The notes: a model not told the origin generated them from the letters alone. Positions 52,722 to 61,141 are shown, counted from the stretch's first letter. The stretch: 64,000 nt of DNA from Nisaea nitritireducens (GCF_014904795.1 NZ_JACZFS010000031.1:114271-178270); one strand, 5' to 3'. Translations and numbers: made by a program.

Positions 52722-54008
52722 GTGAAATTTCATCCCGAACGGGACTCGCTGACCCTGGAATTGCACGCCCGCCCGATCCGTCCGGTGCGGGCGCCGCTGC
52801 GCATCAGCCATATCGGTTTCGGCACAGGCGAGCATGGCGGCGACCGGGATTTCGAGGATCTCGTCGCGCTCTGCCGCAAGTTCGGCAAGGCCGAGCCCTC
52901 CGCCGACATGAAGCATTTCACCGCCGATCTCGGCCCCTTCACCGTGAAGTGGGAGCGCCATACCGAGTTCTCGACCTACACCTTCGTCCGCGAGGAGAGC
53001 TTCGAGGCGCCGTTCGAGGAAACCGTTTTCGGATTGCTGCCGGCGGACTGGAAAGAGGCGAAGTTCGGCGAGGTCATGGTCGCGGTGCATCTCGCGGTCG
53101 CGGACGGCGTGGACGCACCGCTCGACGGCAACAAGCTGTCCCGCTGGTTCGACGGCAACGAGGTGTTCGCCAATCGCATGGAGAAGGAGCGGGTCGAGAT
53201 CTACGGCGACCTGCGCACCCATGACGACGGCTTCGACAGGATGTATCTGCGCGCCGGCGACCTCGGCCAGGAGCTGCTCGGCCAGACCGTGCAGCGGGTG
53301 CTGGAGCTCAACACCTATTGGCGCCTCTCCCTGCTTTCGCTGCCGATTGCCCGGGAAAGCAGCCCGAAGCTGGAACGGATCGAGCGCGGGTTGGCCAAGA
53401 TCGCCGCCGAGCTCGCCGACGGCGATCAGGACCGCAGCGACGAAAGCCTGCTCGACCCTCTGGCCGCGCTCTCGGCCGAGCTGGAGACCATCATCGCCAG
53501 CTCAAGCTACCGCTACCGTGCCAGCACCGCCTATTTCGAGATCGTCGAGGGAAGGCTGCGCCAGCTCGGCGCGGTCAACCTGAACGGCTACATTCATCTG
53601 TTCGACTATCTGATGCGCCGGATCGATCCGGCCCTGCGGACCTGCTGGTCGGTGCAAAGCCGGCAGGAGGCGATCTCCAAACGGGCCTCGCGCCTGTCCA
53701 GCCTGCTGCGCACCGGCATCGAGGTGAAGGTGGAGCGGCAGAACCGGGACCTGCTCGACAGCATGAACCGCCGCGCCGCCCAGTCCCTCGCCATCCAGCG
53801 CACGGTCGAGGGCCTGTCCGTGGTGGCGATCAGCTATTACGCGGTCAATCTGCTGAAATATCTGCTGGAAGGCATGGTGAAGGCGCACCTGATCACGCTC
53901 GATCCGACAATTGTCTCCGCCGCCTTCCTTCCGGTCCTCGTCATCGCGCTCTGGTTCAGCCTGCACCGGCTGACCCGGCGGGCTCTGAAAAAGCCGGACG
54001 GGAAGTAG
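52722..54008 (+). CDS. DUF3422 membrane protein
   Basis: A 428-residue protein of the DUF3422 family, of unknown function. The start MKFHPERDSLTLELHARPIRPVRAPLRISHI, RGxxEFSTYTFVREE and LNGYIHLFDYLMRRIDPALRTCWSVQSRQEAISKRASRLSSLLRTGIEVKVERQNRDLLDSMNRRAAQSLAIQRTVEGLSVVAISYYAVNL are typical, with coiled-coil parts. Two hydrophobic helices at the end (VAISYYAVNLLKYLLEGM, IVSAAFLPVLVIALWFSL) suggest an inner-membrane anchor. GTG start after GGAGG. Its last ten codons and stop are repeated at 58070-58102. Confidence 0.87.
   Translation: MKFHPERDSLTLELHARPIRPVRAPLRISHIGFGTGEHGGDRDFEDLVALCRKFGKAEPSADMKHFTADLGPFTVKWERHTEFSTYTFVREESFEAPFEETVFGLLPADWKEAKFGEVMVAVHLAVADGVDAPLDGNKLSRWFDGNEVFANRMEKERVEIYGDLRTHDDGFDRMYLRAGDLGQELLGQTVQRVLELNTYWRLSLLSLPIARESSPKLERIERGLAKIAAELADGDQDRSDESLLDPLAALSAELETIIASSSYRYRASTAYFEIVEGRLRQLGAVNLNGYIHLFDYLMRRIDPALRTCWSVQSRQEAISKRASRLSSLLRTGIEVKVERQNRDLLDSMNRRAAQSLAIQRTVEGLSVVAISYYAVNLLKYLLEGMVKAHLITLDPTIVSAAFLPVLVIALWFSLHRLTRRALKKPDGK
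53976..54008 (+). repeat. Direct repeat A: 3' end of the DUF3422 gene (possible attachment site)
   Basis: The last ten codons and stop of the DUF3422 gene encode RRALKKPDGK. The same peptide and stop are encoded at 58070-58102 with four base changes, all at third codon positions. The two copies bracket the 4.1 kb island, as attL and attR sites would. Confidence 0.75.
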
Positions 54009-54453
54009 CGCCGCTCAGCGCATGTTTTAGATGTTTGTATTTTTCTCAAGTCTACTGATGAGCACCATGTGAAGACTGTATGAGCAGCGTCGGGAGAGGT
54101 GCTATGCCGCGCAGTTCATGCATGGGTTCCGGCTGCGGGCAGCGATGCGCTGTTCGCGCAATAGGGCGCGCCTGGTGGTGAGAATCTGACGCTTGGTACC
54201 CCGCTGGGGATGGCGGGAACCGACGCAGAGCGGTCATCCTCTGCCTCGTTAGCGCACGACCCGGAGGGGTCAATCCCTTGATGATCGGCTGCGACAGGTG
54301 ATTAGCCAGGAGCCGTCAATGCTGACCAGACAGACGTTCGTCTCTCAGAACTTGCAGTATGTCGCTCCGGTAATTGCGCCTGTATACTGTGTTGGCCGGT
54401 TGAGAGATTGAGACAATCTAGTTGTGGCTGTGAAATGGCGAAGGTCTGAGAAA
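54009..54453. other. Non-coding, GC-rich stretch with consecutive hairpins
   Basis: No plausible gene is seen. Three stems follow each other: 54195-54221 (GGTACCCCGC with GCGGGAACC), 54226-54243 (CAGAG with CTCTG) and 54258-54271 (GACCC with GGGTC, loop GGAG). They could belong to a structured RNA of the island or be remnants of lost genes. Confidence 0.4.
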
Positions 54454-55014
54454 ATGCCAAATTGTATCGACCACGATTTTCCCTGCCAATTTATTGACTA
54501 TTCTAGTTTTGATAAAATCGCAAACATGGAACTTAAGCACCCCGTTCTTGCGAGCGAAATTGTCAACAGTAGTTGGTATTGTATGCACATCCCAACGAAT
54601 GAACACTTCCAAATTGGTGATCTACTGCCATCAAAATTCTTGCGGCCTATGCGCGGAAAGAGTGGACTTTATCATTTGTGGAAAGAATACGAGAACTGTG
54701 ATGATCACAAGTGCCATACGATGGAGTGTCAATATGTTGGCAAAGGTCCTCCAGATACCAGAGTATCTGCTCACATCAAAAATAAATGGAATAAAGAGGA
54801 AATGCTGTATGTAACCTTTAATGAATTCGATAATAGACTTGCAAAATATTATGAGCAACTATTCTTAGATACATATAAATTCGAATTAAACAATAACGAA
54901 AACAATGGCGCGGAGGTTTTATACGCTGTTTGGGATGAAGAACGCGTCATAGTGGGAACACATTTGAGCGAAATCAGCAGTTATAGTACGATGCAGGGCC
55001 CAGAGGATTGGTGA
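54454..55014 (+). CDS. GIY-YIG nuclease-like protein (AT-rich)
   Basis: A 186-residue protein. The centre shows SGLYHLWKEYE (GIY position, about 71-73), then ECQYVGKGPPDTRVSAHI (YIG position about 94-98, Arg 103), then DNRLAKYYEQLFLDTYKF (a candidate catalytic Glu at 134) and NNNENNG. This order fits a GIY-YIG endonuclease domain. A Cys/His cluster (NCDDHKCHTMEC) lies between the two motifs and might bind zinc. The first 60 residues match nothing known. The start is uncertain: a GTG at 54424 would add ten residues. DNA composition suggests transfer. Confidence 0.6.
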   Translation: MPNCIDHDFPCQFIDYSSFDKIANMELKHPVLASEIVNSSWYCMHIPTNEHFQIGDLLPSKFLRPMRGKSGLYHLWKEYENCDDHKCHTMECQYVGKGPPDTRVSAHIKNKWNKEEMLYVTFNEFDNRLAKYYEQLFLDTYKFELNNNENNGAEVLYAVWDEERVIVGTHLSEISSYSTMQGPEDW

Positions 55015-55291
55015 ACATATGCACGCTAGGTGCCCTCGCCAGAGAAGAGACATGACCAGCATTGTTCAGATGATGGCGGGTTTGGGTCAGAGAACGGCAG
55101 TTGGGTCGGACTCCGTCCTGCGCCCATTCCCCCGATCAGTCGCATCACCCTGTCCTACCCGACCCAAAGCAGTCATTGGGGCTTTGGTCATGCCGTAGCT
55201 GAGGTCGACCTAGAGATGCGGCCCCTTCATTTCTGTGCAGTTTTAACCTCTAGTCAGATTTCGGCGAGGCCAATTGCTCAGCGGAAGATTT
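55015..55291. other. Gene-free stretch between the GIY-YIG and helicase genes
   Basis: About 280 bases between convergent genes. No coding frame with supporting features and no clear terminator were seen; short GGGTC/GACCC-like repeats occur. It may be a remnant of a lost gene. Confidence 0.3.
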
Positions 55292-57766
55292 CTATTTCGC
55301 ACCTTGAGCGACGCTGCACAGTCCGACAATGTCTGCGGCAGATAGCCTGTAGTGCTGAAGCTGCTTCGCCACTTCCTTCGCATCCCTATAACCGCCGGAA
55401 CTGGCCAACGACACGGAATAGGCACGAACAGCACCCCGCAAATTCTTCAGACCTAGGTCGTTCACGATCCGTATGTCTGGATGCGGCGCAGCGGCATGCT
55501 CAAAGACCGTCTTGAGGTGAACCATAATTGGCGTCGCAGAGGACGTCTTGTCATACTTCTCGCCGAACCAGATTATCGAGCCGTTCAGCTGATTGGTGTC
55601 GCCTTTCGAAATTCTGTCCGCCAAGACTGCCCCACTCTTGCACTCAATCACTAGATAATTAAGCCCGCCAAGTGCCCAAAGATTGTCCGGGCCGCGGCCG
55701 ACTTCTTCCTCCGGCCGCTGCGACCCGAATCCTAAGAACTTCCCTAAGTCCAACATGGCGGCTTCGAACCGCTTGGTGCCCTCTTCTCCCCAATCCAGGT
55801 CGTCGAGAAGACCATTCACCCAGATGACGAGATCGTTGCCTTCGAGAAACCTCTCCATGAAGGCTATAGCTGCTGCGGCCTGGCCGATGGGCGGCGCGCT
55901 TAGCTTATTGTAGGTAGCCCCAGCGATCGGCTTGAGCAGACGCGAGTTATGGCCCAAGGCAGCGAGTTGCAACTCCTGCGCCTGCGAGGGGTTCGTGAAG
56001 TTGGTGTACTCGGCAAGTTGCTGCTTCAGGTAGCCTTTGACCTGTGCCTCGGTCGTTCCATTCACCGCTTCCTGTGCCTTTGCGATAGCGATGTCGTACC
56101 TAGCAATGCGGGCGGCGTCGAATGCCTCCCGAAACTTGACTTGGTTCTCGTCAAGATGGCCTCCGCTGATCGTCGGTGCATTAACAACGGCATTTCGGCC
56201 GGCCTGGACCCATTTGTCGTCCTGTTCTAAGCACAGATCCAGAATCGGCTCGAGTTCTTCGAGGGGTTGCCCCCTGACCTGGGTAGCCACCTCCTTTCCA
56301 AGAGTGATTTGAGCTCGGGTCGCCGACGAAAACATCTCCTCTGCGTCGGGCTGATGCAGTCTTTGGGTCAACTTCCCGCCGAGCAGCAGTACAACGCAGT
56401 GGTCGTCGCTCGATCGCACCCCCCGGCCCATACCTTGCTCAATACGTTGTATCTGGCGGACCAGTTGCCTATTGGTCCCGTCAAGAAGCTGCATCTCAAG
56501 GCGTTCGCCTAGAGCATACACTTCTGGAAGACCGTCAATGACGAGCAGTTCGCATGCCTCTCCCGGCAGGTCGATGCCATCGTACTTGTTTATCAGCACC
56601 GTCAAGCCCACATGTCCGGCCCTGAGGCGTTCGACTCCTGCGTGGATAGTGTCCCTGTCCAAGATCTGGGCAGCCACTCCTTTCCAGAAATCAACCCGCT
56701 GCTTGGAGGGAACAATGACGACCACGTTCACATCGTCTGCTATGCTTGATACCAGTGCCTTGATCTCCTCGACCGTATAGTCGGGATTTATCTCCTGTGG
56801 CGCGAGGATCATTCGATCCCCAATATCCCCACCACCCTTCGGTCGTATGGGATCAGCTACTTCCGAAGCGTCGGCCTGAAAATGGCTGACCAGAATAGCG
56901 TCGTCAGCAAGAGTTGCCGTCATGTATATGCGCCTCTGTGCCGTGGCGAACGACGGAATCCGATCAATCGGAACAAAGCGTGGAGCGATCTCGAGTCTTC
57001 CCCCTCCAAATACGCAGGTACATAGTGGAATGCACTCGCTCAACAGCGGCCAGCTCCATTCAAGCTCCTGGGTCTTCCTCTGGGTGTGCATGAGACTGAC
57101 GACGTCGTCCTGACGGGACTGCCACGCCCAGTAGGGAATGGACATGACGAGGGTGGGATCCTCAGCCTTGACGTCGAGTAAACCAGCGGGCGACTGAGCC
57201 TTCAAATCGTCCTCGAAAAGCGCCAGCAATCCATCGTAGACCGGGCTTCCAGCTTTGGATTTTACACTGAACTGGTCATTCACGACCCCCAGGCAAGCGT
57301 GCGCATCGTCGATAACGATGCAGCCTATCGGAATTCTCTTCTCGCCAACCCCAAATACCGAACGACCGTTGATGAGCTTGTAGACGTTGACCACCAAAAT
57401 GGAACGACCAGCCAGAAAGTCCGGATCCTTCTCGTCGTCGGTCGCGGTAATCCCCAGCGCGTCGGCTTCCGCTAGCACTTGCGTGACCAAATAGTTATCC
57501 GGGGTGACGTAGACGGCGGGCTTAATGTTCTCGTTTAGCGAACTCTGAAGGCAGAGCAGGCCGACCACCGTCTTGCCGCCGCCGGTGTTCATCTTGATGG
57601 TCAGATCCTTTGCTGGCCTGCGTGCGTACCACGCGTCCAGCACATCCGATTGTTCATCGAGCGGACGCTTGAAGCGACCATCGCGCTTCAGCGTGGTGAA
57701 TATCTTTCGCGGATCCGTTTGCTTCGTCGCTGTCCCAGCGTTCAGTTTTCCGAAATCCAAGGACAT
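55292..57766 (-). CDS. Superfamily 2 helicase fused to a C-terminal PD-(D/E)XK nuclease
   Basis: An 824-residue protein. The helicase core has Walker A NTGGGKTVVG (about 60-69), Walker B IDDAH (152-156), motif III YMTATL (281-286) and motif VI QGMGRGVRS (444-452). These resemble the Res subunits of type III restriction systems and related DEAD/DEAH enzymes. After a helical middle, the C-terminus has GPDNLW (693-694 is PD) followed 14 residues later by IECKSG (708-710 is ECK), a standard PD-(D/E)XK nuclease site. A strong GGGAGGGG site precedes the ATG. It follows a 45-codon gene by 16 bases. No methylase partner is present. The role is probably nucleic-acid attack or processing in defence or element biology; this is inferred. 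Confidence 0.82.
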   Translation of the reverse strand: MSLDFGKLNAGTATKQTDPRKIFTTLKRDGRFKRPLDEQSDVLDAWYARRPAKDLTIKMNTGGGKTVVGLLCLQSSLNENIKPAVYVTPDNYLVTQVLAEADALGITATDDEKDPDFLAGRSILVVNVYKLINGRSVFGVGEKRIPIGCIVIDDAHACLGVVNDQFSVKSKAGSPVYDGLLALFEDDLKAQSPAGLLDVKAEDPTLVMSIPYWAWQSRQDDVVSLMHTQRKTQELEWSWPLLSECIPLCTCVFGGGRLEIAPRFVPIDRIPSFATAQRRIYMTATLADDAILVSHFQADASEVADPIRPKGGGDIGDRMILAPQEINPDYTVEEIKALVSSIADDVNVVVIVPSKQRVDFWKGVAAQILDRDTIHAGVERLRAGHVGLTVLINKYDGIDLPGEACELLVIDGLPEVYALGERLEMQLLDGTNRQLVRQIQRIEQGMGRGVRSSDDHCVVLLLGGKLTQRLHQPDAEEMFSSATRAQITLGKEVATQVRGQPLEELEPILDLCLEQDDKWVQAGRNAVVNAPTISGGHLDENQVKFREAFDAARIARYDIAIAKAQEAVNGTTEAQVKGYLKQQLAEYTNFTNPSQAQELQLAALGHNSRLLKPIAGATYNKLSAPPIGQAAAAIAFMERFLEGNDLVIWVNGLLDDLDWGEEGTKRFEAAMLDLGKFLGFGSQRPEEEVGRGPDNLWALGGLNYLVIECKSGAVLADRISKGDTNQLNGSIIWFGEKYDKTSSATPIMVHLKTVFEHAAAPHPDIRIVNDLGLKNLRGAVRAYSVSLASSGGYRDAKEVAKQLQHYRLSAADIVGLCSVAQGAK

Positions 57767-57782
57767 ACACCCCTCCCGGCAC

Positions 57783-57920
57783 TCAGTGGTTCAACCGCTT
57801 TCCTTTGGCACAAGCTACTTGATGGAAGGGATCATCGATAGTGGCATCGGCATCTGAGACTTGCGAGTTCCCCGCGTCGGCGGTGTTCTTGGCGGGTACC
57901 AGTGTTTTCTTTTGTGCCAT
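57783..57920 (-). CDS. 45-residue protein preceding the helicase-nuclease
   Basis: A short frame with a good AGGAGAG site. The product begins MAQKKTLVPAKNTADAGNSQVSDADATIDDP and ends FHQVACAKGKRLNH. It shares the strand with the helicase gene and ends 16 bases before it, so they are probably co-transcribed. It could be a small accessory or regulatory protein. No domain is recognised. Confidence 0.5.
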   Translation of the reverse strand: MAQKKTLVPAKNTADAGNSQVSDADATIDDPFHQVACAKGKRLNH

Positions 57921-58069
57921 TATACTCTCCTGGCGCATCGGAGCCGCCCGGCAGCTCCAGAGGAACGACCGCTCCCCACCCGGCAGGGCCTGACGGCCTA
58001 TTCGGCCGCCAGCACCTGGAGAGTTCACTCCGGGTTTGACACCGCAGACCAGCTCCTCAAGACTTCGGG

Positions 58070-58102
58070 CGGCGCGCGCTGAAGAAGCCGGACGGGAAAT
58101 AG
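58070..58102 (+). repeat. Direct repeat B: second copy of the DUF3422 3' end
   Basis: CGGCGCGCGCTG, then AAGAAGCCGGACGGGAAATAG, encodes RRALKKPDGK and a stop exactly as at 53976-54008. The four differences are synonymous. Bases after the stop also show patchy similarity (CCGC-TCA-CGCA). It marks the far boundary of the island. Confidence 0.75.
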
Positions 58103-58147
58103 CCGCGTCACGCACTTTTACACGGCATCCCCGACGGATTTTCCGTC

Positions 58148-58801
58148 ATGGGCCGTTCTTATTCCGAGACGCCATTTCCGGGATCGGAATTTCCCACGAC
58201 CACGCACGCCATCTTGCCTCCCCGCCTTCTGCTGCTCCGCATCGCCGCCGGCCTGATCGGCATGTTGATTGTCTTCGCCGCCGGCGAGGCCCTGTCCGCC
58301 TCCTGGAAAAATCCGGACAGGCATGATCGCGGCAATTACCCCGACAGCTATTGCCGGACCTATTACAAGAACAAGAATGTGCATCATCGCGGGTCGGGGC
58401 ATTACGAGATCGTGCGCGGCAAATGCCACTGGGTCACGTCCCGGAAGCAAACGCGCACCGTCTATAAGGTCGTGCCCGTATACCCGGCAACACCCCCGAA
58501 AGTGATCCGGGTGCCGACCTATGTGCCCGTGCCTGTCCCCACTCCGGCGCCCGTCACGACAGCCCATTGCCGCGAGTATCAGGACACGATCAGCATCGGC
58601 GGTTCTGCGGTTCCGGCATACGGCACCGCCTGCCTTCAGCCCGATGGCGCATGGCAACAGCAGGCAGGCAAGACACCCGCGTCGGGAGATTACTGCCGGG
58701 AGTTTCGGCGCAGCGTCGCGGTCGGCAGCAGCAATCAGCAACAGGTCGGCACAGCCTGCCTGCGGCCCGGCGATGTCTGGGAGATCGTCAGCGTTCATTA
58801 A
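58148..58801 (+). CDS. Exported/anchored protein with two surface-antigen-like repeats
   Basis: A 217-residue protein with an internal hydrophobic segment (LLLLRIAAGLIGMLIVFAAGEALS) after a 25-residue start, so it is secreted or membrane-anchored. A middle Pro/Val-rich linker (VPTYVPVPVPTPAPV) joins two C-terminal repeats: CREYQDTISIGGSAVPAYGTACLQPDGAW and CREFRRSVAVGSSNQQQVGTACLRPGDVWEIV. This repeat resembles the end of 17-kDa surface antigen-type lipoproteins. The start is not certain; a later start would give a cleaner signal peptide. Confidence 0.7.
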   Translation: MGRSYSETPFPGSEFPTTTHAILPPRLLLLRIAAGLIGMLIVFAAGEALSASWKNPDRHDRGNYPDSYCRTYYKNKNVHHRGSGHYEIVRGKCHWVTSRKQTRTVYKVVPVYPATPPKVIRVPTYVPVPVPTPAPVTTAHCREYQDTISIGGSAVPAYGTACLQPDGAWQQQAGKTPASGDYCREFRRSVAVGSSNQQQVGTACLRPGDVWEIVSVH

Positions 58802-58950
58802 GAATCCGCTCAAACCCGCGCCCAGGACCGGAACGCACCGCCGGAACGGCACCCTTTCCGGCCCTGCCCTTCCCCAAGCGCGGGAAAAGGGTCTAGGCTT
58901 TCTCCCGACAGGCTGCCCCTCGGGGTGGCCTGACACAGGGAGGAACGCTG

Positions 58951-59913
58951 GTGATCAGTAAAGAAGCAGCCGAACAGGCTGCCTACGAGATCATGTTCAA
59001 GGCCGGGATCGATATTCCGGACGACTATCTCGCAGGCATCAAGGGGATGGCCGCGGCCGAGGACGGGGATCTTTCCGCCTTCGTGCTGGAAGCCATGCTG
59101 GAGAATTACGAGGCGGCGTCCGAAGACCGCCGGCCGATGTGCGCCGATACCGGCGTGCCGCGCTATTACGTGAAGGCCGGGAACGAGGCGAAGATCGAGG
59201 GCGGTTTCATCGCGCTTGAGCAGGCCCTGCGTTCCGCCACCGCCCGGGCCACGCACGACATTCCGCTGCGGCCGAACCGGGTGCATCCGCTCTGGCGGAC
59301 GGATCACAACAACAATATCGGCATCAACGCGCCGGAGATCGAATACAGCTTCGAGCCGGACGCGGACTGGGTCGACATCACCACCGTGCACAAGGGCGGG
59401 CTGTTCGGCACCGATTACCGGATGCTGTTTCCGGGCGACGGGATCGACGGCATCAAGCGCTTCTTCCTCGACGGCATGATCGCTTTCGGCAAACGCGGCC
59501 TGGCCTGCCAGCCCGCGATTGTCGGCGTCGGGCTCGGCGGCTCGAAAGACACCTGCATGGTGCTCGGCAAGCAGGCCGCCTGCCTGCGCACCGTCGGCGA
59601 CCGCAACCCGGACCCCGAAATCGCCGCGCTGGAGCTGGAACTGCAGGAGCTGGGCAATTCCATCGGCATGGGCGCCATGGGGTTTGTCGGCAAGAGCATG
59701 GTGGTCGATTGCCATATCGAGGCTGGCTATACGCACACAGGCGGCATGCCGATGAGCCTGCACGCCTTCTGCCTCTCCTCCCGCCGCGCCACGGTGCGGC
59801 TTCATGCGGACGGGCGGGCGGAATTCCGCACCGATCCAAACTGGTTCACCCCCTATATGCGACGGGAGACGGTCTCATGGGAAAAGCCCCAGAGCGCAAG
59901 ACAGTCCGCCTGA
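58951..59913 (+). CDS. Class I fumarate hydratase/L(+)-tartrate dehydratase alpha subunit
   Basis: A 320-residue iron-sulfur hydro-lyase subunit. It has RRPMCADTGVPRYYVKAG, NIGINAPEIEY, GLGGSKDTCMVLGKQA and GYTHTGGMPMSLHA. Cysteines at about 64, 201 and 253 are likely ligands of the [4Fe-4S] cluster. Two-subunit members of this family include fumarase and tartrate dehydratase (TtdA); the sequence does not decide between them. The GTG start has a GGGAGGA site. The beta-subunit gene overlaps its end by 37 bases. Confidence 0.88.
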   Translation: MISKEAAEQAAYEIMFKAGIDIPDDYLAGIKGMAAAEDGDLSAFVLEAMLENYEAASEDRRPMCADTGVPRYYVKAGNEAKIEGGFIALEQALRSATARATHDIPLRPNRVHPLWRTDHNNNIGINAPEIEYSFEPDADWVDITTVHKGGLFGTDYRMLFPGDGIDGIKRFFLDGMIAFGKRGLACQPAIVGVGLGGSKDTCMVLGKQAACLRTVGDRNPDPEIAALELELQELGNSIGMGAMGFVGKSMVVDCHIEAGYTHTGGMPMSLHAFCLSSRRATVRLHADGRAEFRTDPNWFTPYMRRETVSWEKPQSARQSA

Positions 59914-60554
59914 AAACACCCGTCACGGACGAGGCACTGGCCGCACTTGAACTCGGCGACGTGGTCTATCTCGACGGGCTGATCTATACGGCCCGGGAAG
60001 GCGTCTACAAAAAGATCCTGGCAGACGGCGCGGCCCCGCCCGCCCCCTTTGCGGAGCTCGGCAACGTCAATTTCCACTGCTCCCCCGCCGCAGCAAAGCA
60101 GGAAGACGGCAGCCTGAAAGTCAGCGCCGTCACCGCGACGGCGAGCTTCCGGTTCTCGAAATGGATGAAGGACTGGTTCAAGGCCTCCGGCGCCAAAATG
60201 GTGATCGGCAAGGGCGGCATGTCGGAAGAGGATTACAAAAATCTCTTCGTCCCCGCCGGCGCCGTCTACCTGACCACAGTCGGCTACGGCACCGGCGCCC
60301 TGCTCGGACGCGGGATCAGACAGGTGAAGGCGGCACACTGGCTCGACGAGCTCGGCATCGCCCAGGCCATGTGGGTGCTGGAAGTGGAAAAATTCGGCCC
60401 GCTGCTGGTGGAAAGCGACCATGCCGGGAACTCCCTGTTCGAACGGAACAACCGGGAGATCAATGCAGGGATCGACAAGCTCTATGAGGGGCTGAAGAAG
60501 CCTTCATTGCAACGGTTCGGGGAGACGGATGACCGGGAGCAGGAGCTGATTTGA
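59877..60554 (+). CDS. Class I fumarate hydratase/L(+)-tartrate dehydratase beta subunit
   Basis: A 225-residue C-terminal domain-type subunit. It has LGDVVYLDGLIYTAREGVYKKIL, CSPAAAKQEDGSLKV, MVIGKGGMSEEDYKNLFVPAGAVYLTTVGYGTGALLGRGI and HWLDELGIAQAMWVLEVEKFGPLLV, all typical of FumA-C/TtdB. With the alpha subunit it forms the dehydratase. The overlap with the alpha gene implies coupling. The upstream SDH/FRD-like operon could feed or use its fumarate. Confidence 0.89.
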   Translation: MGKAPERKTVRLKTPVTDEALAALELGDVVYLDGLIYTAREGVYKKILADGAAPPAPFAELGNVNFHCSPAAAKQEDGSLKVSAVTATASFRFSKWMKDWFKASGAKMVIGKGGMSEEDYKNLFVPAGAVYLTTVGYGTGALLGRGIRQVKAAHWLDELGIAQAMWVLEVEKFGPLLVESDHAGNSLFERNNREINAGIDKLYEGLKKPSLQRFGETDDREQELI

Positions 60555-60679
60555 GCTACTGGCACTCAAGCAGTCGAACCTTGATAACACCGGGTCGCAA
60601 AGGCGCCGCAACAGAACTCAATTGCCTCTTATATGAATTCTCATAATATATTGAACACTCAAAAGTAGAGGCACTAATT

Positions 60680-61141
60680 ATGGTCGACACCGACTCAATT
60701 CAGGATTTATTTATTAGTTTTAAAGCAGCTTTTGACGTCACAAAAGGCTTGGTTGAATTAAACCGAGACGACAAAATTCAACATGCGGTTGCTGAACTGA
60801 ATTCTGCTCTTATGGATGCTCAAGGGAAAGCAATCGCCGCTTACACCGCTCAAGCTGCGTTTGCAGAGAAGGTTGAGAAGCTGGAAGCAGAGCTGTCGCG
60901 GCTGAAAGAGTGGTCTGGCGAGAAGGAGCGTTACGAACTCCAGTCTCGCTCACCAATTTCACCTGGTGCGATTGCGTATCGCATTAGGGAAGAACTACGC
61001 GGAAACGAACCAGTTCACTGGCTATGCCCTACGTGCTTTCAAGACAATGTTAAGTCAATCTTGCAAGAGAGCGGTGGGGCTACGCGCACGAAGACTGCCA
61101 ACTGCCCGCGCTGCAATACTACACTTGAATTTCGAGAATAG
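60680..61141 (+). CDS. Coiled-coil protein with a C-terminal zinc ribbon
   Basis: A 153-residue protein in DNA richer in A and T than its surroundings. Residues about 15-80 are helical with a coiled coil (FAEKVEKLEAELSRLKEW). The C-terminus has HWLCPTCFQDN and NCPRCNTTLEF, two CxxC pairs that should bind zinc. No homologue is recognised; similar proteins occur in phages and islands. It precedes the nuclease-like gene by 65 bases on the same strand. Confidence 0.65.
   Translation: MVDTDSIQDLFISFKAAFDVTKGLVELNRDDKIQHAVAELNSALMDAQGKAIAAYTAQAAFAEKVEKLEAELSRLKEWSGEKERYELQSRSPISPGAIAYRIREELRGNEPVHWLCPTCFQDNVKSILQESGGATRTKTANCPRCNTTLEFRE

Larger units (their letters stand above)
54009..58069. mobile_element. 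Putative 4.1 kb genomic island at the 3' end of the DUF3422 gene
   Basis: The segment lies between two copies of the DUF3422 gene's 3' end. It differs in composition from its surroundings (very AT-rich 54.4-55.0 kb, mixed elsewhere). It carries a GIY-YIG-like gene, a helicase-nuclease gene, a 45-codon gene and non-coding DNA. No integrase or transposase is visible, so it may be a mobilised passenger, a remnant, or an exchange with a related strain. Function as a defence island is inferred from its nuclease content. Confidence 0.6.

Noticed and set aside
50685..53222. An 845-codon open frame on the minus strand across the flavin subunit and DUF3422 genes
   Set aside because: It is antisense to two well-supported genes; long empty frames are common on the opposite strand in GC-rich DNA, and its product shows no family features.
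54009..54453. A tRNA gene as integration site of the island
   Set aside because: No cloverleaf or TTCGA arm could be found; the duplicated sequence is a protein gene end.
55030..55515. A 161-codon plus-strand frame after the GIY-YIG gene
   Set aside because: It runs antisense into the helicase gene end, has low-complexity composition and no ribosome binding site of note.
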